NCBI RefSeq assembly: GCF_965237655.1
Contig: NZ_CBDEGB010000001.1
Coordinates: 558,001 to 622,000, forward strand
Length of the DNA stretch: 64,000 bases
Source: Poriferisodalis sp965237655
GTDB lineage: Bacteria > Actinomycetota > Acidimicrobiia > Acidimicrobiales > Poriferisodalaceae
Direction: 5' to 3'
The position numbers and the translations under genes were made by a program. Below the pieces are notes generated by a model. The model was not told where the DNA came from, made no database searches, and saw nothing but the letters and a program-made list of their open reading frames with translations. How positions within the stretch are numbered: position 1 is the first letter of the stretch; every line of letters begins with the position of its first letter. Shown in pieces: positions 25,083 through 33,668 of the stretch.

Positions 25083-26783
25083 ATGGTTACAGTGGTGCGA
25101 ATGGCCCCGCCGCAGCCCCGTCTCGCTGACATCCCTGGCCACCTCTCGGTCGATGAGTTCTGGGCCTTGTTCGGCACGGTCGAGCACGAGACACTCGACT
25201 TTAAGGGCGGACCCGGTGACAGCTTCAAGGAGCTGCTTCCGGCGATGGCCATGACTGACGGCGGACTCGTAGTCCTTGGCGTGAGCGACACCGACGACGA
25301 ACGCCAGATCGTCGGCTGCCCGCTTGGGCAGCGTGTCCAAGACCGCATCACCCGTTATGCGAACCAGTGCAACATCCCCGTCGAACGCAAATCGTTCAGC
25401 GTGGACGAGTTCGAGCTGATCGCCGTGGAGGTTCCCCAGATCAGCGACCGCATCGTCACCACGCCCGACGGGCGACTGCTGCGCCGCGTCGGAGGCGACT
25501 CGCAGCCGCTGGTAGGCGATGCGCTCGGCGCATTCGTCCGGGACCGATCCCGTCGTTCTGCGGAGGAAGAGCCGCTGAGCCGCAAGTTCGATCACCGCGA
25601 CTTCGATCTCGAACTCGTCAATACCGCTCTCGCTCAACACAAACGTCCGCCTGTCGCCGAGGCAGACATCGGAAAGGCACTCTTAGATCTGCACCTTGCC
25701 GAGGGCGCCCCTGGGGCCACTTCGAGCCGTGATCTTGTGGTGATGACCGCAGCGGCAATTCTCTTCGCGAACGACCCGCGACGCTTCGTCCCTGGCGTCG
25801 CTGCACACCTTGTTCGACGTCCAGGGACCGGTTCGGCTTCCGACGTCACCGCGGACCGCCACGAGTGCTGGGGCCCGCTTCAGGCGGTCTTCGACTGCTG
25901 CGTCGAATTCATCGGCCGACACACTCGTAGCTACGACATGGTGTCGGGCCTGTTGCGAGAGACCATTCCCGAGTACCCGCCTTCGGTCGTGCGCGAGGCG
26001 TTGCTGAACGCGCTGGCGCACCGCGACTATGGCCTCGTAGGCACCACCATCGACGTGACCGTATGGGACGACCGCATCGAAATCCGCAGCCCCGGGCCAC
26101 TCCCCGGGCACATCACTACCGACAACATGCGCCGGGAGCATTTCAGTCGCAATCGCCGATTGATGAGGACGCTGCGCGACCTTGGGCTCGTGGAGGAATT
26201 CGGCGAAGGCGTGGACCGTATGTACCGCGAGATGGAATCGCGCCTCATGCCGCCTCCCGAGTTCGCCGTCACCTCCGACTCGGTCACAGTCACCCTGCGC
26301 AATCAGTTCCTCGTGGACATTGAGGAGCAAGCTTGGCTACTGGCACTTGGACCGTGGCCGGGCTCGGCTGCGGAGCGACGGGTGCTGGTCGAATTGCGTC
26401 GTCGGGGTGAAGCAGCCAAACGACACGTTGCTGAGGTCTTGCCCAGCATCGACTTGGACTATCTGTTTGCTGAGATGCTCCAGCGGGGTCTCATGGAACG
26501 CGTGGGCCATGCCGGCGGCACCCAGTACCGGCTGTCCGACGCAGTGCTCAGACGGGCCGGGACCTCGGCAGGTTCTGGTCCAGGCATGCGCCGCGCGTCG
26601 TTGCTCACTGAGCTCAAGCGCGTTGGCAACCTGTCCAGCGCTGAGGCAGCAAAGCTGCTCAAGATCGAACGGGCGGCGGCACGCAACATGCTGAACAAGC
26701 TCGCAGCCGCCGGGTTGGTACGGCCGGTCGGAAACACGCGCGCGCGCCGCTACCACTGGGTCGAGGACCGTGCCGAGGGCTGA
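25083..26783 (+). CDS. AlbA_2 (Schlafen-like) domain protein with divergent ATPase domain
   Basis: 566 residues. Residues ~33-150 form an AlbA_2 domain (HETLDFKGG, MAMTDGGLVVLGVSD, LLRRVGGDSQPL). Residues ~180-400 contain the COG2865-type region with a GHKL-like nucleotide-binding core: PPSVVREALLNALAHRDYG, the IEIRSPGPLP strand and GEGVDRMYREM. The end (about 500-560) is a winged helix with SSAEAAKLLKIERAAARNMLNKL. Such proteins are common, often near mobile DNA, and are called transcriptional regulators or ATP-dependent helicase-like proteins, with few studied. Intact and of normal length. Upstream palindromes suggest self-regulation. It stands alone between the IS3 remnant and an ISL3 remnant. 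Confidence 0.85.
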   Translation: MVTVVRMAPPQPRLADIPGHLSVDEFWALFGTVEHETLDFKGGPGDSFKELLPAMAMTDGGLVVLGVSDTDDERQIVGCPLGQRVQDRITRYANQCNIPVERKSFSVDEFELIAVEVPQISDRIVTTPDGRLLRRVGGDSQPLVGDALGAFVRDRSRRSAEEEPLSRKFDHRDFDLELVNTALAQHKRPPVAEADIGKALLDLHLAEGAPGATSSRDLVVMTAAAILFANDPRRFVPGVAAHLVRRPGTGSASDVTADRHECWGPLQAVFDCCVEFIGRHTRSYDMVSGLLRETIPEYPPSVVREALLNALAHRDYGLVGTTIDVTVWDDRIEIRSPGPLPGHITTDNMRREHFSRNRRLMRTLRDLGLVEEFGEGVDRMYREMESRLMPPPEFAVTSDSVTVTLRNQFLVDIEEQAWLLALGPWPGSAAERRVLVELRRRGEAAKRHVAEVLPSIDLDYLFAEMLQRGLMERVGHAGGTQYRLSDAVLRRAGTSAGSGPGMRRASLLTELKRVGNLSSAEAAKLLKIERAAARNMLNKLAAAGLVRPVGNTRARRYHWVEDRAEG

Positions 26784-27026
26784 CTAATGCTCAGGAGTTG
26801 AGCAGCAACCCGGTTCGCTGCCAGCACAGCAGCCAACCGAGGGAACAGGCTCAGGCGAACAGGCGGCTGCTCCGCGGTTGCGACAGCACGCTCAGTGACC
26901 GTCGTGGCGAAGGATGCCGTTGCGGGCATCGCTACTGGCTACGCCCCTGTTGCGAATAACGACGAGAAGAACGCTGCCTCGCAAGTTCGGATCGGTCGCA
27001 GCAGCGGCGTGATGCAGCCCTGACTC

Positions 27027-27040
27027 CTAGATGATTAGTT
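27027..27040. repeat. 15-base motif shared with the ends of the IS982-type segments
   Basis: CCTAGATGATTAGTT (about 27027-27040) touches the left end of the ISL3 remnant. The same motif starts the duplicated segments at 39444 and, with one change, 32986. It may be the outer end of an IS982-type element into which ISL3 inserted. Confidence 0.35.
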
Positions 27041-27997
27041 GGTTCTTCGTTTTTTGTTGGGATAGGGGTGGGTTGAGGGTCCTCGTGTAGGGGTCGAGGC
27101 CCTGCTGGGGTCGGTGTTGTCGGACGCCGAGCCCTGGAGGGCCTCGATGGCGGGTGATGTTGTGTCGGTGCGGCTGTGGCTGTGGCGCATTGAGGTGCTG
27201 GGGGTGGTGGTCGACGCGCCCGGGCGGCTGATGGTTGGGGTGCGCTCGACGGTGTGCCGTCCCGAGTGCCCGCGGTGCACGGCTGCGGGCGGCAAGGTTC
27301 GTGACCGCCGGGACGACCGGGTGAGGGACCTGGGGATCTCGGGGCGGCCGGTGGTTTTGGTGTGGGAGCGGCGGCGGCTGGTGTGCGAGCCGTGCGCCAG
27401 CCGGTTCGCCGAGGGCCGCCCGGTGTTCGAGGGCCGTGTCACGGCGCGTCCGGCCCGGCGGCTGGTAGCCGACGACCGCCGTCGCAGCCGGCGATGCCGG
27501 GTGCTCTTGGCGGGCGAGACCTCGATCCGCAAGCGGCACCGCTGCGTCACGGTGCTGGCCGACGGCGACACCGGCGAGGTGCTCGCCATGGTGCCCCACC
27601 GCAACACCGGGGCGCTGTCGGGGTTCCTCGCCGCCCATCCACGGCTCAAGCTGGCCTGGGACGCGCTCGGCGAGCTGCACCAGCTCTATCTCGCCGGCGA
27701 CCGCGACGGCGCGATGGCCGCCCTGGACCGGTTCGCGGACATCTACCGCACTGGCCAGATCCCCGAGTTCAGCGACACCGTCGACACCTTCCTCGCATGG
27801 CACGAACAGATCCTCGACTGGCACCGCGCCGGCCGGCCCAACAACGCACGCATCGACCGCACCAACAATCTCCACCCAAGTCCTGCGCCGCCGGGCCCAC
27901 GGCTTCACCAACTACGCCAACATCGAAGCCCGCGGCCTGCTACCAACCTGACCCCGCCGAGCCCAGCAGCCCGAATCCCAACAAAAGACGAAGGCTC
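27041..27997 (+). mobile_element. ISL3-family element, internally deleted copy
   Basis: About 957 bp bounded by inverted repeats: an imperfect left end at 27043-27062 and a right end at 27975-27994, the latter identical to the end of the full-length copy at 36713-38059. Relative to that copy about 390 bp are missing from the middle of the transposase gene. The eight bases flanking each side do not match, so no target duplication is visible. Confidence 0.8.
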
Positions 27998-28022
27998 AGA
28001 AAAACCAGTGCCTGAATTCTAA
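27114..28022 (+). pseudogene. ISL3-family transposase, internally deleted
   Basis: The frame keeps the N-terminal zinc-binding part (CPRCTAAGG, then RRRLVCEPCASRF), the block ETSIRKRHRCVTVL, and the C-terminal block IPEFSDTVDTFLAWHEQILDWH. Compared with 36760-37986 it lacks the helix-turn-helix stretch after RRLVADD and the SDGSKAY to LDRFHVI region with a catalytic Asp. After IDRTNN the frame shifts relative to the family. It cannot encode an active transposase, but its ends might still be moved by the full-length copy. Confidence 0.75.
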
Positions 28023-28047
28023 TTCCCGGCCAAAAAAGCCGGGAATT
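28021..28047. terminator. Hairpin with perfect 10-bp stem
   Basis: AATTCCCGGC pairs with GCCGGGAATT across a seven-base A-rich loop. The AT-rich base of the stem gives a partial T-run on both strands, so it may act in either direction. It lies just outside the ISL3 remnant. Confidence 0.55.
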
Positions 28048-28386
28048 TAGAGAAATCACGCGAGGTCTTTGCCATGGATCGTACATGTGGGCAAGAGTCC
28101 AGCTGCGCAATGGAGACTTTGTCAGTCTCGCCTCGCATATATGGGGCAACTGGCCCGTCGTACCTCTACTTTCGCATGACTGGCACTCGGCACGTAGCTA
28201 GCGTACGAGTGCCCCCTTGACCCTGCGGGCCTTGGATCGGTGCCGACGTTAGCAGCGAGCCTGTCCCACGCCAAGCGGTGATGCTCAATGCAGTGAGAAG
28301 CATGTGGCTGAGCCGAACGTCACCGGATCAGCAGCACCGCGCCTGTCGGCACGAAAGACCACCCCACCCAGTCATGGAGGTTGACG
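28048..28386. other. No gene recognised
   Basis: About 340 bases with no coding similarity I can support. The last 25 bases before 28387 contain CATGGAGG, a fair ribosome binding site for the following frame. Confidence 0.4.
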
Positions 28387-28967
28387 ATGTCGGTAGACCT
28401 ACCCCAAGTGCCGGAGGACGCACCGCCGGCGGTCTTGTTCCGGCTCAGCTACCGCACCGATAACACCGCAAGAGGTGGATTTCGCGACAGCGACAGTGGC
28501 GCGCGAGTCGTCGACGCCATGCGGGGCTGGTGGGAGCTGAACCCTGAAGACATCAAGGCGCTGAACATCAAGTACGCCGTCGCGTTCCATGACGGCGGCA
28601 GCGGATCTCCGAATGACCCATACACCTACATCCGAGCACTCCTGACGAACAACGAATCGCCCCACTTCGACCAGGCGTTCAACGGGATCAGCCAATCGAG
28701 TCTCGAGGCGAGACGTCAGACAACTTTGACCGTGCGGTGGTTCTCGATGGGAGCCGACAGCAACTCAACCACGGGTTCAGCTACGAATGGCGTAACAAGA
28801 GTGAGCCGCTGCTGTGGTATGCCGATGCGCTTGCTGGGGCCGCACGAGAAATCGCCGCCAAGCGATCTTCGCCCGGATTCGCACGCCTGCAGAGCGGTTG
28901 CTTCTTGACCGGTGTGGAATGGTTGGTGCCGACTCGGGACATGCGTAAGCCCCGGCTCCCGTCCTAG
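28387..28967 (+). pseudogene. Unidentified protein, frameshifted
   Basis: From ATG 28387 the frame reads LFRLSYRTDNTARGGF, VVDAMRGWWELNPEDIKAL and IKYAVAFHDG, a pattern like the small PUA/ASCH-like domains found beside nucleic-acid enzymes. Near 28700-28715 sensible coding shifts to the next frame (NFDRAVVLDGSRQQL, WYADALAGAAREIAAK), which ends at 28967. The tail may come from another gene. I cannot assign a function; composition and a strong ribosome binding site suggest a once-real gene. Confidence 0.4.
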
Positions 28968-28969
28968 GC

Positions 28970-29275
28970 GCTCCTTGTGGAGCCTCGGACTGGCCCTCCG
29001 GGGCTTGCGACCTCCTCGCAGATCAGTACTGCAAGGCAGCCACAGCATACGTCCTGCTCATCTCGCAGGCAATACAAGTGGCGAGTGACTACCTGAAGGT
29101 TCCACTGCGAGCGGTTCTGACCTCGTCGGGACAGGCGCATCCTCCGGGTGCGCTCAAGGCCGGTGAGCACTCTCAGCAAGTTCGTGCCGCCGACCTCGGC
29201 GCCACCAACGAGGCACGCCGCATGGCCCAGATCCAGCACACCCTCGACCTGATGGTCCGCACCGGTCTGTCCTGA
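28970..29275 (+). pseudogene. Gene fragment without a start
   Basis: An open frame without a good start encodes DWPSGACDLLADQYCKAATAY and a helical stretch to GLS at 29275. It looks like the end of a protein whose front was lost. The rest of 29276-29440 shows nothing I can name. Confidence 0.3.
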
Positions 29276-29440
29276 TCCGCCTTGCGGCGGGCACCCTTTG
29301 TGTGGTGCTTGCGGGCGCTCGCGACGATTGGCGGCTGATCCCTGGATTCCGACGCTGCTCGAAATTGGAGCTGGTTCCCGCCGCCGAGGTTCCCGCCGGC
29401 GTCAGCGGCAACCGCTTCGGCGACGAGCTGACCGGCGTGC

Positions 29441-30733
29441 CTACGGAAGCCTCAGCGTGTCCAACGACGCATAGGTCATGACCCGTTCGGGCTCGGTGAC
29501 CGGCTCCGCGAAGAAGTAGGCCACTTCTGTGGCGAAGTCGTTGTCGACGAAGAAGGTGGCCGCGATGACCGTGCCGCCGTCACGGGAGTACTCGAGCAGG
29601 AAGATCGGGACCTTGAGGGCGGTGTCGATCAGGGTCGAGGTAGCGATCGCTGAATGGCCGAATCCTTCGATGAGATTCTCCGTCGACGAGGCTGCGTGCT
29701 CGTCGAGTGAGATGCCGTGCAGTCCCGCATCTGCGAAATCGATGTAGCGAACGGTGACAACACTGCTTCGTTGCCGGAGCGCTGCCGCGAACACCGTCTG
29801 CCAATCGGACATCAGTTCGGGGATCTCGTCGTGTCCTGGCACCACAACACGGAAGTAGCCGTTCGGGTCCTCGAACACAACAGCGTCATCGAGCAGCCCA
29901 TCGGGAACCTCGATGGAGACCGGCGTTCGGCTGCCGCTGCGGTCGATGAGGTCGTCCGCGATCTGTAAGGCGTCCTCGGCGGGGATGCCGAGCGTGCCAT
30001 GGGGATCGTCGACGACGACTGGCGCGATGCCGATCAGCGTGCCGTGGGAATCGACGATGAGGCCGCTGCTGCGTCCCGCTTCTACGTAGGCATTTGTTGC
30101 GACGTATGTGGGACCCGCGGAATCCGGCGTGTGGACACTGGTCAGGCGGCCTGGGACGACTGACAGGGTCGCAACGCCGAGTTCTGTTTCCTCGTACGCG
30201 GCCAGGAAGATGACGGTGCCGACTGGCGTCGCACCGCTCGCTGCGAGCGGGAGTGCCTCGAACTCGACGTCGACTGGACCCAATACAGCGAGATCGGCCC
30301 GGGGCTCCCATGCCACCAGCGGCACGGTGCGGCCCTGCAGGCCGTGAGCGCTCGACGTCAATTGGGCAGCCTCGTAGGTGGCCAAGAGGCGATAGCTGGT
30401 GACGATATATCCGTCTTCGACGATGAGGCCGGTGCCGACGCCCTGGGGCGTCTCGACCTGGACGAGCACGGATTGCATGCGTGGCAACAGCGGCAGCGCA
30501 GCCAGTCCGTCTTGGCTGGGTGCGCTGTCTGAGTCTGTGAGCGGTTGATCGGACGATTCGAGTGTCGTGGGGGTGTCGGTTTGGCTCGTGTCTGGTGGCG
30601 CAGTTGGGCCTGAACCCGATTCCGATCCATTGTCGCTGCTGCACGCGCCAAGAGCTGCAAACGCCAGCAGGACGACGCCGAGCACCGCCGAGCGGGTGGC
30701 GATGCCGGGCGCCGTTGCGCCAGCCGATCGCAT
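29441..30733 (-). CDS. Trypsin-fold (HtrA-like) lipoprotein lacking the catalytic His
   Basis: 430 residues from ATG 30733. Signal peptide with lipobox LGAC (Cys31), then a Ser/Thr/Asp-rich linker to about residue 78. Residues ~85-240 follow the S1C protease pattern: GTGLIVEDGYIVTS, PRADLAVL (Asp147) and EAGRSSGLIVDSHGTLIGI (Ser222). Where HtrA enzymes have the catalytic His (TNAHVV) this protein reads TSYRLL, so Arg115 replaces His and proteolysis is doubtful. Residues ~255-430 form a separate domain of unknown type with mixed strands. It is probably a surface-bound, binding-only relative of HtrA. The first ~130 codons and the upstream region occur again at 38061-38520. Confidence 0.75.
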   Translation of the reverse strand: MRSAGATAPGIATRSAVLGVVLLAFAALGACSSDNGSESGSGPTAPPDTSQTDTPTTLESSDQPLTDSDSAPSQDGLAALPLLPRMQSVLVQVETPQGVGTGLIVEDGYIVTSYRLLATYEAAQLTSSAHGLQGRTVPLVAWEPRADLAVLGPVDVEFEALPLAASGATPVGTVIFLAAYEETELGVATLSVVPGRLTSVHTPDSAGPTYVATNAYVEAGRSSGLIVDSHGTLIGIAPVVVDDPHGTLGIPAEDALQIADDLIDRSGSRTPVSIEVPDGLLDDAVVFEDPNGYFRVVVPGHDEIPELMSDWQTVFAAALRQRSSVVTVRYIDFADAGLHGISLDEHAASSTENLIEGFGHSAIATSTLIDTALKVPIFLLEYSRDGGTVIAATFFVDNDFATEVAYFFAEPVTEPERVMTYASLDTLRLP

Positions 30734-30800
30734 AGTGCTCCGACTGTATAGACGAGGCCTTCGCTGCGATCCGTCCTCACGCCCCGGTGTCGGGCGGCTG
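30341..30800. repeat. 460-bp segment duplicated at 38061-38520
   Basis: Both copies read identically by eye over 460 bases, offset by 7,720. The segment covers the first ~130 codons of the protease-like lipoprotein and about 65 bases upstream. The second copy abuts an ISL3 element. Confidence 0.9.
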
Positions 30801-31182
30801 GACCCCACCGAGCGACTGGTAGCCGACAAGCGCCCGACCGCCGACGCACCGGCAGTTGCGCGACGACCCCGCCAGCACCGCAACCTCACACCTCAAGTCC
30901 GGACATGCAAGCGAGCCCAGACGGGACTCCTCAGCGGCACATGACGCGAGGAGAGCTGCAGCAGCGTCCTCATCGAGGTGCGCGCACGATCCTGGTCGGT
31001 CGTCAGCAGCACCACATCGCCAGTGAATGCAGCCGATTCGGCCCAGGGCGTCAAGTCCTTGCGAGCGGGTCCGCCAATCGCTCGGGTTCGGCCGCCGTCT
31101 TGAGTTTCTGCTCGATCACCATGTCGTGCCGCGGTCACGGACCCTCCTCGTCTTGCGGTGACTCGACAGTACGCCTGGGGTG
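30801..31182. other. No gene recognised
   Basis: About 380 bases between the lipoprotein gene and the ImmA/IrrE-like gene. Short open frames exist on both strands but none shows a family pattern or a convincing start. Confidence 0.4.
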
Positions 31183-32484
31183 TCACGCCGCCACGAGTTC
31201 GGCGATGCCATGGTTCTCGATCTGGTGCCCGATCACATACGAGGAAACGCCAAACTCGTCGGCAAGGTCGGCGACAAGGTCTTGATCGACGAATTTACCG
31301 GTAACTCTTTCCGCCAAGCTCGCGGATGGTGCTAGGAATTCAGCTGCAAAGGCCCGGTTCCGCTGCTGCCGCTCAGTGTTCGCTCTCGTGAGCAGAGCGT
31401 CGGCGCTGGTTGTCAGCGCCTCGGCCAATGCGCGGCAAAATAGAAATCGCTGACTGGTCTTCCCGGCCGCCCTCAACCCGAATGACACAGTCTGCGAGTC
31501 TCGGGACCTCACCACTCCGTCGATTGACGTCAGCGCATCCAGAGATCTGACGGGCCGGGTGGCTCGCTCGAACGTCGCGAAGTCTTGGCAAATCGCCTCG
31601 GCCAGCCTTGCCGTGGTGGCGATGAGTTCACCGTTGAGGCCAAGCCTGCGGCGGGTCTGCCTGGCCAACTCGTAGCCGGCATGCCACGGACGGCGCGAAT
31701 GGTGCGGCAGGCCGCCCGAGTGCAGCAGACCTGCGTCGAGGCGAACCTCATTGGGCACCGCGGCCTCCATGGCCTTGTGGATTGCGGTGCACGCCGACAG
31801 TGGCTCGTCGGGACCTAGCGCGGGCAGGGCTTCCGCTCGCAGATCCCCTAACAACTCTCCAACCTGGAGCACGAGTTGCTCCTGCGGCCCGTCAAGGTCG
31901 TAGGGATCCCTGCCGAGTCCTGCCGCGGTCGCGCAGAACGCCAGCTCGTCGGCATCGGTGGCCTGGATGGTCGCCCACTCCGACTGCAGATGGGTGGCGG
32001 TGATGTCGCATGCCGAGAGTCGACTCACCACCATGCTGACGAAGTCAGAGCAGTCCTGTACGAATTGGTCACGATCAACCGTTATCGAGCCGCGACTTCG
32101 AAACTCGAGCTCGTTCCACTCCGACATCCGGTCGCTCCATGCGATGTGTGTCAGTCGGCCAGCCGAGCTGAATCGCACATCGGGCAAGGCATAGCCCTCT
32201 GCACCGGTCACCAGACTGTGGCGCTGAGCGAACGCCGGATCAGTTCGGTTGACGAGATTCTCTGTCTCATAGGCGAGGAACCACCAATTCGACACCAGCC
32301 ATTCGGCCATGGGATAGAGAGGGACATAGACAGCGTCACGCAGTGTCCGCGCTCGCTTGTCGTCAACCCGCGTCAGCACCGCATTGTCGGCTTGAATGCG
32401 TAATGAAGCGAACGTTGCTGCCAGTTCCGGACCCTTGATGCCGGTGCCATCAAGCCATTCGACATCGAAGCGCAGTGCGTTCAT
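31183..32484 (-). CDS. ImmA/IrrE-like protein without the zinc motif
   Basis: 433 residues from ATG 32484, preceded by GGAGAGG. The last ~90 residues resemble ImmA/IrrE metallopeptidases in layout: RFLFCRALAEAL where RRFTLAHELGHAL is usual, then ERQQRNRAFAAEFLAPSAS, and DLADEFGVSSYVIGHQIEN. The HExxH zinc motif is replaced by CRALAEAL (about residues 350-357), so it is unlikely to be a peptidase. The first ~340 residues have no pattern I recognise (WLVSNWWFLAYE is striking). The gene overlaps the upstream small gene by four bases (ATGA), giving a tight two-gene unit. Confidence 0.6.
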   Translation of the reverse strand: MNALRFDVEWLDGTGIKGPELAATFASLRIQADNAVLTRVDDKRARTLRDAVYVPLYPMAEWLVSNWWFLAYETENLVNRTDPAFAQRHSLVTGAEGYALPDVRFSSAGRLTHIAWSDRMSEWNELEFRSRGSITVDRDQFVQDCSDFVSMVVSRLSACDITATHLQSEWATIQATDADELAFCATAAGLGRDPYDLDGPQEQLVLQVGELLGDLRAEALPALGPDEPLSACTAIHKAMEAAVPNEVRLDAGLLHSGGLPHHSRRPWHAGYELARQTRRRLGLNGELIATTARLAEAICQDFATFERATRPVRSLDALTSIDGVVRSRDSQTVSFGLRAAGKTSQRFLFCRALAEALTTSADALLTRANTERQQRNRAFAAEFLAPSASLAERVTGKFVDQDLVADLADEFGVSSYVIGHQIENHGIAELVAA

Positions 32485-32873
32485 CGGGACCTCTCCATGT
32501 GCAGGGGCCACTCGTCTGGCCTGAGCGGGTAGCCCTTGTACGCACCGTCGCCCCTGTTGACGAGCCGCGCTTCGAAGACCGTGTCACCCAATCGGTGCCA
32601 CGCATATCGCGGGTAGCCGTCTTCCCATGGCCCACCGGTCGAGCCAGCGCGCATGGCGGAACGAAGCCAATCCGTGACCACTTCGGCGTCGTTGTGCTCC
32701 CGGGGGCAGATGGACGCGTCGCTGCGAGGACGGGGGTGGCCCGCGAATGTCGGCATGTTCTTGTGCTCAGGGCTGCCGACGTAGCGAACACGGTCTGCCA
32801 ATGCGTCCAGATCGGTGCCTGGCGGGACGATTCGAGTGCGTTGCCGGGGACGTCGTCGATTCGGTGACCGCAT
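32481..32873 (-). CDS. 130-residue conserved-looking protein coupled to the ImmA/IrrE-like gene
   Basis: Starts at ATG 32873 with a basic N-terminus (NRRRPRQRTR). The body has many Trp, Tyr, Pro and Gly (YVGSPEHKNMPTFAG, GGPWEDGYPRYAWHR, KGYPLRPDEWP), with Cys and His that could bind metal or sit in a compact fold. I do not know the family. It overlaps the next gene's start, so the two are made together. The overlap and sizes are reminiscent of toxin-antitoxin or defence pairs, but no such activity is shown by sequence. Confidence 0.6.
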   Translation of the reverse strand: MRSPNRRRPRQRTRIVPPGTDLDALADRVRYVGSPEHKNMPTFAGHPRPRSDASICPREHNDAEVVTDWLRSAMRAGSTGGPWEDGYPRYAWHRLGDTVFEARLVNRGDGAYKGYPLRPDEWPLHMERSR

Positions 32874-33085
32874 GATCAAAATGCTACGAGACCGCTGTCC
32901 AGGCCGCGCTCTGCGAACCCCATCGGCACCGAGCACAACGGCGGTTGAGAGAGTCAGCCAGCGGTTCAGTGCTTGCGTCGGCGTTCCTAGATGAGTAGTT
33001 CCAAGGGGTGGGGTCCGCCGTTGGTGTGGTGAGGGTGTCCAAGCTCGGGGTGTGAATACACGCCTCGATCCTGGAGGACCGGACC

Positions 33086-33523
33086 ATGAACCCGGACTTG
33101 GACACTCTCGCGACTGCACTGTGTGTGAAGGCCGATGATCTGTTGTGTGCGAACCCGCAGTGGGTTCCTGAGCGCCCGGCGGTGGGCATCGCGCCGAAGC
33201 TGTCCGATGCGGAGCTGGTGACGCTCGCGGTGATCTCGGCGCTGCTGGGGTTCGATTCCGAAGCACGGTTCGTTCGCTTCGCCCGGACGCATCTGGGGCC
33301 GTGGTTCCCGTACATCCCCAAGCGTGACGGGTACAACAAGCGGCTGCGCCGCAGCGCCGAGATGATCGCTCGTGTCGACGAGCGAGACATCTGCGCGGAC
33401 ATGATCGACCATGCCGGCCTCGCGCGACCCGGCCAGACCCTCATCGCGGACAAGGGCTATCGGCGCGCCAGCCTCGAACGCCACCGCGGCCGCACCCGCG
33501 CCGAACTCAGACGCACACCATGA
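33086..33523 (+). pseudogene. IS982-family transposase, internally deleted (copy A)
   Basis: 145 residues from ATG 33086 after CTGGAGGA. The start (LDTLATALCVKADDLL, KLSDAELVTLAVISALLGF, FPYIPKRDGYNKRLRR) and a later block (GQTLIADKGYR, with a catalytic Asp) are those of actinobacterial IS982 transposases, but about 100 residues between RRSAEMIARV and DERDICADMI are missing, and the C-terminus after RRASLERH is not that of the family. It cannot be active alone. Duplicated at 39544-39981. Confidence 0.75.
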
Positions 33524-33668
33524 GCGCCTGCTGGTTGTGGACATCGGTGCCGGCGCAGCGACGGTAGCCGCAGCCATGGCACACGCTCTCGGCGCGGACC
33601 CGGTGAAGTGGGACAATCAGACTGTCCTGTGGGATGTCGAAGCAGAGCACTGGAAGTTGATCGCATGA
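33516..33668 (+). pseudogene. C-terminal fragment of an unidentified protein upstream of alkB-like gene (copy A)
   Basis: About 50 codons (ERLLVVDIGAGAATVAAAMAH, VKWDNQTVLWDVEAEHWKL) end at a TGA that overlaps the AlkB-like start (ATGA). The glycine-rich start hints at a nucleotide- or SAM-binding protein, but the rest was lost where the IS982 remnant joins. The same fragment is at 39974-40126. Confidence 0.45.
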
